64,000 nucleotides of DNA from Hemerocallis citrina (lineage: Eukaryota; Streptophyta; Magnoliopsida; Asparagales; Asphodelaceae). Positions within the stretch are counted from its first letter, which is position 1, and the number at the start of each line of letters is the position of its first letter. Where the stretch lies: contig CM030360.1 of NCBI GenBank assembly GCA_017893485.1, positions 7,868,870 to 7,932,869 of the forward strand, written 5' to 3'. The notes beneath the pieces are model-generated. The model was not told the origin of the DNA and searched no databases. It saw only the letters and a list, made by a program, of their open reading frames with translations. Made by a program: the position numbers and the translations under genes. Of the stretch, positions 57,182 through 64,000 are shown one piece after another.

Positions 57182-58153
57182 GGCAAAATTTAAAAAAACA
57201 GCACAAAAGTTTGGATCTGTTTAAAAAAACAGCACAAAAGTTTCACTTTTTAAAAAAACAGCACAATCTTTAATTTTTAACTGACAGAGTTAACAAACTG
57301 TTAACTTGTTTATACGTGCACTGCACGTACCTACGTAAAAAGTCGAAAAAAAACCCCATATAACCCACCGAATCGTTCCCGTCCCTCTTCTTCCCCAATT
57401 AACCAGCGGTAAAAAAACCCCAAATCGTAAGAAACCCAAATCGTTCCCGTCCCTGTTGGAAGACACCCAATGGGGTTCTTGCAGAAGAGACCACTTGACC
57501 TTGACCTCCACATGTATTGCATTTAGTCGGTTTTGTGCCAGGTTTGGCCCCTGAGACATCACAAGTTGCACACTTCTCAAGGCGGGTGATATCAATCCCT
57601 TTCTCGACACCAAAGACAGCTTCTTTGAAGTTTAGGACGAGGCTGTAGCTCTCGTCGTCACCCTGCATAGGTCGATTGCGAGCAGCCCTGCTTCCACCCA
57701 TTCCGCCCATTCCGCCCATGCCTTCAAATAATGACTCGAAGAGATCAAAGGGATTGCTAAAGTCCTGGAATGAGATTTTAGGGTTAATAGAGAGGTAATA
57801 GATGATATACTATGGGAAATTTCTTGTCTTTGTGAAGTAGCTTACCCCCGTGCCCATTCCGGCGCCCTTGAGGCCAGCTTCTCCATATTTGTCATAAAGA
57901 GATCGCTTCTCGTCATCTGATAATACCTGCATAAGAAGAGGGAAGAAGAGGGACGAGAACGATTCGGTGGGTTATATGGGGGGTTTTTTCGACTTTTTAC
58001 GTAGGTACGTGTAGTGCACGTATAAACAAGTTAACAGTTTGTTAACTCTGTCAGTTGAAAATTAAAGATTGTGCTGTTTTTTTAAAAAGTGAAACTTTTG
58101 TGCTGTTTTTTTAAACAGATCCAAACTTTTGTGCTGTTTTTTTAAATTTTGCC
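57182..58153 (-). mobile_element. Pack-MULE carrying DnaJ exons
   Basis: 972 bp with inverted repeats of about 215 bases beginning GGCAAAATTTAAAAAAACAG. Perfect 9-bp duplication TAATTGAAA at 57173-57181 and 58154-58162. Between the arms are two spliced exons of a host DnaJ gene, so this is a Pack-MULE in the strict sense. It sits within the presumed first intron of the coiled-coil gene. Confidence 0.93.
57453..57926 (-). pseudogene. Captured chloroplast-type DnaJ (DJA5/6-like) fragment
   Basis: Exon 57926-57846 reads [20 protein letters not shown] then GAGMGTG, the end of a J-domain. After an intron (57845-57765, GTAAGC...CCAG), exon 57764-57453 reads [18 protein letters not shown], a Gly/Met repeat, [20 protein letters not shown], then CATC...CNTCGGQGQ, the first half of the Cys-rich zinc domain, and stops being DnaJ-like after TPLGVFQQ. 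The parental protein is a type-A co-chaperone of Hsp70, probably plastid-located. The HPD loop of the J-domain, the rest of the zinc domain and the C-terminal domains are absent, so no chaperone can be made. Confidence 0.9.
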
Positions 58154-58369
58154 TAATTGAAACGCCCTAATTAGAAATTAAGAGTAAAAGTGGGTGGTAA
58201 ATTAGGGTTTCATAAATACAATATTACGAAACAAATTAGGAATTCAAAACCCCTAATTTCTTATAGGAGAATTTTTACTGATGGTGTCATCACCCATGGC
58301 GGGCCAGCGAGCGTCGACGGTGAGGATTTCAGCGGGCTGGAGGACGACGCCTGCTGAGATTTTGGAGAG

Positions 58370-59290
58370 GGTTAGCAGGATTTGGGGGGGGGGGGTGGGT
58401 GGGTTGGGAGAGGTAGAGTTTTTTTTTTGTTTTTGTATTTTGTTTTGTTAAATAAAAAGGTGTGGTATGTACGTGTTAAGGTAGGTGTGATTTCCTACTT
58501 TTGCTCCCTTTTCTCCATTTCAAAATGGAGAAAGGAGAGAGGGGGTAGGCCTATTAACTTAAGATATAGTATAATTCAAGTTTCAAACAGATAATAATAA
58601 CGAATCATGATCGCTTAAGCCATTTTGAAACAAAATATGATCAACTATGTTGCACAACTTAGAGTCTCAATAAAGAATTGGCAAACTCAAAATGGCCAGG
58701 AACCAGGCTTGTGGTGCGAATTAAACCAGGGTCTTTTGATGTCATGTAAATGTCCTTACGCAATGGCATAACTCATTAATTTTTTTGAGAGTTAAAGGGA
58801 TTTTTATTGTCCCGTGAGGCTCCTAATATCTTTTCTAAAGGCTAAACTATGAGAACTAATGCTAAAGGGAAACGATGTTGCCTATGAGTTCTGGTAAAAC
58901 TGAATAAAGAAACATTTCAAGAAAGTATATTAACACCACTTCTTATGTCTTGCACATTAAAGTTTTTGGGGTGAAGTCATGAAACCGCCCAATGTTTGGG
59001 TCCCTGTCGTTAAATTTCACTCACTTAGTACCCCACTGCTTTCTCTCTCATTTTTTGGAGTTATAATTACTTAATTACCTAATAGGTGAAAATGAATTTT
59101 TATATAATGTAGGGGTAATTAGGTAATTACACAATTAAGATTTAACGTCATAAATGAAAGAAAGAATGGTGAGATGCCAAGTGAGTGAAAATTAATGACT
59201 GAGGTTTTCTTAATTTCGAACCCAAATATTTTGGGGTTTCATGACTTGGCCCCAAAATTGTTAAAGCAGCCTAGGAAGATCTTTCTGAGA
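58370..59290. other. Intergenic; includes block paralogous to 61140-61335
   Basis: A 13-base G run at 58383. About 58440-58590 is similar to 61200-61335 (CATTTCAAAATG, TTAAGATA.AGTATAAT), so these are two copies of one upstream-like region. The rest (58600-59290) shows no gene. Confidence 0.45.
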
Positions 59291-59295
59291 TAAAG

Positions 59296-59331
59296 TGTAA
59301 CCCCCCGTAATTTTCAAAGAGTATATATAGA

Positions 59332-59379
<48 letters not shown>

Positions 59380-59948
59380 AAATGTTGAAAAGTAAAAAAT
59401 TGTTGACTGTTTGGATTAAAATGATGTATGATGGAATATATGTATATGGAATGGATGGTGGAGGCCCACTTGATTTAAGACAGCAAGTAAATATGCTGTT
59501 GAAAGGCTTTGATGACGTGGCCTTGGTAAATGGGGCCCACCTACCTTGCTTCCATTGTACACTTTGGAAGAGAGAGAGAGAGAAGAGATGGATTTGTTCC
59601 ATATCGGATCTTTACTATAATTAAATAATATATAAATAGTAATGCCTATGATCAAGAGTCACCTAATCGGTTAACCAAGTTTTGAGAGGCAGCCTGTGGT
59701 GGGCAGTTGTACTACCACAGAATCGGGGTACGATGCAGCTAGCAGAATCAGGGTACTCCACTCCACATCGGCTAGAAAGGAGATCCTGCACTAGATTGTG
59801 CATGCCCGTGCTCAGCTTATGATCAAGAGTCACCTAATTAGTTAACCAACTTTTGAGAGGCAGCCTGTGGTGGGCAGTTGTACTACATAGTATCTAATTT
59901 GTCTTTTAAATTGTATAAATTGTCTGAGCTAGGGGCAGGGGCGTTACA
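59296..59948 (+). mobile_element. Solo LTR, 653 bp
   Basis: TGTAACCCCCCGTAA start and GGGGCGTTACA end, flanked by the 5-bp repeat TAAAG (59291-59295, 59949-59953). Inside are (TA)n at 59337-59377 and a 70-bp block (TGATCAAGAGTCACCTAAT) repeated at about 59649 and 59820. No coding sequence; compatible with a solo gypsy-type LTR. Confidence 0.8.
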
Positions 59949-60086
59949 TAAAGAACATCCTAATACAGATCTTCCTAGACTCATTTGATTTTCTCAACAT
60001 GAAGATAAATAAAAATCTTATCAGGATACCCCTCCTATTTGTCACCGCTTCTCCATCTCACAACTCCTCAAAAATAATTACAGCAC

Positions 60087-60530
60087 ACCACCCAAATCAT
60101 CATCCAAATATTTGGTCTTTCACCTTGAATAACATGGGTATTCTACTCAATCTATATAACAGTAGATAAGTCATGGACCCTAGATAAACCTCCTTCTTTC
60201 TTTCACTACGTAAGTCAAAATTCTGCAAGTCTTTCACTCCCAATCATTCTAAATCTAATATAAGGCCACCTCCCAAACATCCAAAATGCACGAAACATAT
60301 AATTACAATTGACCACCCAAATCATCATCCAAATATTTGGTCTTTCACCTTGAATAACATGGTTATTCTGCTCAATCTAGATAATAGTAGGTAAGTCATT
60401 GACCTAGATAAACCTACTTCCTTCTTTCACAACGTAAGTCAAAATCCTGCAAGCCTTTTACTCCCAATCATTCTAAATTTAATATAAGGTCACCTCCCAA
60501 ACATCCAAAATGCACGAAACCATCTATAAA
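60087..60530. repeat. Two-copy tandem duplication, 225-bp period
   Basis: CCCAAATCATCATCCAAATA occurs at 60091 and 60316; similarity runs through CATCCAAAATGCACGAAAC in both. Non-coding. Confidence 0.85.
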
Positions 60531-60913
60531 CCATCAATCATGACCTCAAGTGTGGATTAAATAAAATCACGTCATTCATAAACTACACAACTAGCAACAT
60601 AAATGATTATAAAAAGTCATCCACAAAATTCTCAAAATTATCAATTTTATTTTTTTAATCTACACATTCAATTCATATCCACACAAGACCTAAATCAAAT
60701 AAAATGATAATCAAGAAAGGGGGCACAACATTCATACTTGAGATGTTTGAAAAGGAGGTAGGTGATAATGGCGATGTTAAGGCGCTCGTTGTAAGTAGGG
60801 ATTATAATGCTGTACTTGCTCTTCTTCTCCTCCTCCATTTCCCCCCTTTTTCTAGTTCAAACCCTAATTCCATCACGAAATTTGAAGTACCAAAAGGGAA
60901 AATTAAATCACAA

Positions 60914-60948
<35 letters not shown>

Positions 60949-61060
60949 ATTGGAACCTGCGAATCTGCGATCTGGAAATAAATTTGGAGAAGAGAGTCGA
61001 TGAAAACGAAAAGGGGATTCATGGATTAGTTTTTTAAAAAATGGGTATATGATTTGATTT
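60531..61060. other. Non-coding stretch with G homopolymer
   Basis: A 31-base G run lies at 60917-60947. Text such as CAAACCCTAATTCC (60858-60871) looks like a plant leader, but I could not build a gene around it. Confidence 0.4.
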
Positions 61061-61139
61061 GGGTTTGGTTAAGCGGCCGGCAGTGGCGAGAAGATCGACG
61101 GGCGTCGGAGGTGATTTTGGTGTGTTTTGGGGTAGGGAG

Positions 61140-61335
61140 GGTTATGCTTAGTGGGTTTGGAGGAGATGTGGTAGAAGAAAGATTTTTTTTGTATTTTTTT
61201 AATTTTGCAATTAATGTCGGCTGGACGTGTTAATTCCCATTTTTGCTTTTCTTTCTGCATTTCAAAATGAAGAAAAGAGAGAAGAAATAGACTAATTAAC
61301 TTTTAGCTTAAGATACAGTATAATAATTCAAATAA
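61140..61335. repeat. Block paralogous to 58370-58590
   Basis: Shares T-rich, CATTTCAAAATG and TTAAGATACAGTATAAT text with the upstream region near 58500, in the same orientation. Confidence 0.5.
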
Positions 61336-61672
61336 TACCCAGCAGCCTCTTCCTGTTGAAGAAATTTTGGTCCCCCCTCCCCCTAAAATAGGGAAAATGA
61401 GTGATAAATCCAACTCCATTCGGTTTGATTTAGTCAACCTCATTTTGCACCAGCAATTTGAACGAGCAAGCAATCATGAAATGGTCCATGCTTCTTCATT
61501 CTCGTGACATGTTATGACATCCACTTGACAGAAACAATGCAACCACTTATCCACCCATACATAACATACATCCAACAATATTGTATACATATTTAATACT
61601 AATAATACATCCAAATCATTTTGATGATTCTTTCAATTATTGACGAACAGCCACACTTACTAGACACGTGCC
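61336..61672. other. Intergenic, nothing recognised
   Basis: No gene or repeat end seen. Confidence 0.4.
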
Positions 61673-61680
61673 ATTGTAAT

Positions 61681-61976
61681 TAGGGCTACAACCGAACTGA
61701 ACTACTTGCGAGCTATTCGGCTCGACCTCGGTCAAAGCTCGGCTCGTGACGAGCTCGAACTCTAAAGCGAGCTCGATAACGTAAACGAGCCGAGCCCGAA
61801 CCTGAAGGTACTTAGGTTGTTAGGCAGAAGCTCGCAAGTACTCGGCTTGAACTCCGTCAAAGCTCAGCTCGTGTGGAGCTTGAGTCGAGCTCGAACTTGA
61901 AAGTGAGCTTGATACATAAACAAGCCGAGCTCGAGCCTCAAGATATTTGGCTCGACTCAGCTTGTTTGCAGCCTTA
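61681..61976. mobile_element. hAT-type MITE, 296 bp
   Basis: Ends TAGGGCTACAACC and, on the minus strand, TAAGGCTGCAAAC; perfect 8-bp repeat ATTGTAAT at 61673-61680 and 61977-61984. Interior packed with GAGCTCG / CGAGCC motifs. No ORF. Confidence 0.85.
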
Positions 61977-61984
61977 ATTGTAAT

Positions 61985-62452
61985 CCATACTTGTATTACA
62001 AATTAATGGTTGTTCCCTTCGGAATTAAGCATGTACTCTTCCTTTCAAGCTGTGGTCCTCTCTCATCATCGAATACGTTATCAATCTTAAGCTTTTTGTA
62101 TTTAATGATATATAAATTCTTCTGTTTGAAAGTCAGTCTCGTGTCTAACATATTCAAGGAAATATTGCTCGCCATAAACACAAGTATTCTAAAATTTGCC
62201 ATTTGTGATGATGTTCATATAGAATTCTGTTCGTGTTTGTGTTTCTTAGATTTTGTTTTCCTCTTTGTGGTAATTTCGTCAAAAAGTGTTGTAGTTTATA
62301 GTTCTAGATGTTTCCTTCTCATAGATTGCGAAAGCAAAATAGTAGTACATAATAAAACAACAACTAAACTTCATGCAAATAAAATAAAATAAAATAAAAT
62401 TACAAACAGAAGCAAAGGCTACCGAGTAACAACTCAGAGAGAGAGAAAGGCG
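61985..62452. other. Intergenic, nothing recognised
   Basis: An open frame of 133 codons (61991-62392) has no recognisable domain and looks like chance in T-rich DNA. An (AAAAT)n run lies near 62378-62400. Confidence 0.4.
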
Positions 62453-62454
62453 GC

Positions 62455-63508
62455 TGTGTTTGGAACTTTGGATAGCATTTTAAAAACTGTTTTTAATTTT
62501 TTGAAAATTAAAAAAAAAAAAACATGTTTGGATAGGTGTTTTTGCAAAATTGGTTTTGAATTTTTTTCCAAAATGATCCGTTTTAAAATACGATTTTAGA
62601 AAAAGGGTAAAACCTGTTTTCGAAACCAGTTGTCCCCTTTTCACGTTTCTGACTCCGAAGCTCCATTGTCGAGCTCCGAAGCTCCATTTCCCCACTCGAG
62701 CTTCAACTAGTCCATGACTTCCTCGTCACCAGCCATCCACCATTGCCACCCTCCAGTCGCCATGCCTCAACCACCGTCAACCTTGGCCCCACTCACATCC
62801 TCCTCATCATCGCCACCGAACCACCTCCAACCTCACCCCCATAGTCATCCCATCGCCTACAACCATTGTTTTCCTTCTCCAGTCGTCATCGAACTCTCGA
62901 AGCCAGTGCCAAAGTCGCAACCGCCCCTTGCCCCGTCTTCTTCTCCGTCGAGCCACCCTCGACTCGAGCTCCAACTCACCGTCGAGTCTTCTCCTTCATT
63001 CGCTCACCCTCGACTCTGCCATTACCGAGCTCCGCCAACAATTGAACCCATCTTCCTTATCCTTGACTTCGTTCCTGCACCCATCTTCCACCTTTCCTCA
63101 CCGCCATTATCATACCCTCGTCACAGCCCCTCATCCCCGTCGTCATCCTCCTCATCGACGTTCCAGCCTTCGATGACTGGCGGTGATGTTCAGATGAGGA
63201 TGACTAGACTGCGATGGAAGAAGACGAGGTGGAGCCGATGAGGGGCTTGCTAGGGCGACGCTCGATCGGGAATAGTGCGACGGTGAGGGAGATGCTTCGA
63301 CGAGGTTCGAGTAGAGGATAGGGTTCTCTGTTTTGGGTTTGGGAAACAGAGGAGAGAGAGAGAGGAAAGATAGAGCCTTGTTTTTGGGTTTGGGAAACAG
63401 TTATCCAAACAGACCATTATTTTTTAAAATCTCAAAAAAACTCATTTATAATTTTTTTTTGAAAACTAAGTTTTTAAAATGTGTTTTCAAAACAACGAAC
63501 CAAACGCA
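62455..63508. mobile_element. TIR element with CT-rich interior
   Basis: Left end TGTGTTTGGAAC and right end (minus) TGCGTTTGGTTC, each followed by TTTTAAAAACT-type subterminal sequence. No clear target duplication. The interior contains a 175-codon Pro/Ser-rich frame (62714-63241) whose simple composition suggests chance or captured leader sequence. Confidence 0.55.
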
Positions 63509-63652
63509 CAACCTCCTCGGGTGGTCTATAAGATGGAGCTGAGCATAGTCTGCTCCAACCAATAACACACCAGCATGGTTTTGACGATATTCAATTGCTT
63601 TAAGAACCCCTTCCCCTCTACTGGGTGAACAACGTTCATTATTACCGACTGA
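63509..63652 (-). pseudogene. Exon-like fragment of unidentified gene
   Basis: After an acceptor CATTTCAG (minus), the frame reads EGVLKAIEYRQNHAGVLL then VGADYAQLHLIDHP, protein-like in composition, and ends at the TIR element. I do not recognise the family. The TIR element may have inserted into this exon. Confidence 0.4.
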
Positions 63653-63695
63653 ACCTGAAATGAAATAGACATAAACAACAAGAAAAGGACAAATG

Positions 63696-64000
63696 TTTTT
63701 TTTTTGTTGTTGAAGGAAAAGGTGGAATATGGCCACCAAGTTTCATTAATAAGAAATTAAAGAAACAAACCAGATTACTGGGCCCAGTTACAACCTACAG
63801 ATAGAAAATAGAATATACATGATGCAACATAACCCGTACAAACAACAAATCCCTCCAACAGCCCTGGAGGGTGGGCCGACAAACGTGCTCGGTCCAACAA
63901 AATTGTATGTACGTTAGTTTAGCTTCGTACACTGCCTCCACGACACATGCACACCCTCCTAAAACTAGTCTGAAATGATTTTATCACCCGCCGATCTCTG
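63696..64000 (-). mobile_element. LINE 3' end, continuing beyond the window
   Basis: T run at 63696-63706, then GTGGAATATGGCCACCAAG and CATTAATAAGAA, the same 3' UTR type as the LINE relic at 24492. The element continues past the window edge. Confidence 0.55.

Larger units (their letters stand above)
55950..58297 (-). pseudogene. Multi-exon gene with coiled-coil exons, possibly kinesin-14-like; degenerate
   Basis: Proposed start ATG at 58297 (MGDDTI), donor at 58279/58278, acceptor at 57044/57043. The join gives MGDDTIKAMVEIEISEG then EEIEERINCGN in frame, then a block ITEMAVRHVCHIVAAISPD (about 56895-56835). Further on come NKSEQMGEYIRKLMTCIKWL...EDENLMKQEKLRNMLESEGK (56286-56160) and ETQLRSNIE.LEVNIERLRR with QYQYLQASFRMEESDMI (56070-55960). 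The last two are coiled coil and recall the stalk of plant kinesin-14 proteins, from memory only. Each has one in-frame stop (TGA, TAG). No motor domain is seen. The first intron contains a Pack-MULE (57182-58153). I consider it a decaying gene or gene fragment; exon borders are my reading and need transcripts. Confidence 0.45.

Noticed and set aside
62714..63241. 175-codon Pro/Ser-rich ORF
   Set aside because: Simple CT-rich composition inside a TIR element and no domain; a second frame is also open here. Not listed as a gene.

Overview
The window is nuclear DNA from a flowering plant, probably a eudicot. It is AT-rich, has spliced genes with GT..AG introns, carries plant-only families (ROH1/DUF793, a FAD3-type desaturase, a chloroplast-type DnaJ, FAR1 and MuDR transposases, a Copia primer-binding site of the tRNA-Met type), and consists mostly of nested transposable elements. 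I see no prokaryotic operons, CRISPR arrays, rRNA or convincing tRNA. Only one host gene looks intact: an intronless ROH1-like gene at 6578-7777 (minus). A degenerate multi-exon gene with coiled-coil exons lies at 55950-58297 (minus).

Layout. 1-6125: a Helitron of family B, a 5'-truncated LINE with target duplications, then stacked short Helitrons of family A with a Mutator-type MITE inside one. 6578-7924: the ROH1-like gene and its leader. 7925-9235: a PIF/Harbinger-type element carrying a WIT-like exon that is itself split by a Helitron. 9318-12364: a dense run of Helitron A copies plus one TTA-duplicating element. 12719-14602: two TTA-duplicating elements back to back, the second a 1.17 kb hairpin. 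15036-16091: more Helitrons. 16578-24364: a hAT-type shell holding a 7.1 kb FAR1-type Mutator element (16980-24072) that sits in a TA microsatellite and carries a piece of an omega-3 desaturase gene.

24492-36600: a LINE relic, then a Copia element whose gag is split by a gypsy-type solo LTR (26012-34171), which is split by a CACTA element (26370-31188) carrying exons of a chorein/BLTP-like gene; a hAT element (35058-36129) lies further on. 37150-39860: Helitrons and a 1 kb tandem duplication whose second copy preserves an exact pre-insertion site for a Helitron. 40824-55615: a MuDR-type element split by a 9.9 kb CACTA element (41141-51066) with a six-exon accessory-protein gene and an eight-unit, 319-bp tandem array. 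57182-58153: a Pack-MULE carrying two DnaJ exons, inside an intron of the coiled-coil gene. 59296-64000: a solo LTR, local duplications, a 31-base G run, a hAT MITE, another TIR element and a LINE end.

The elements do not form a pathway. What links them is layering: at least six elements were cut by later insertions, and at least four carry fragments of unrelated host genes. All transposase and accessory genes I could read have at least one stop or frameshift, so the window looks like a graveyard with some young layers (near-identical 319-bp units, long similar TIRs). No undescribed functional system is demonstrated. The best leads are the Helitron family with exact empty sites, the microsatellite-targeting FAR1-type Mutator with a captured desaturase, and the long hairpin element.
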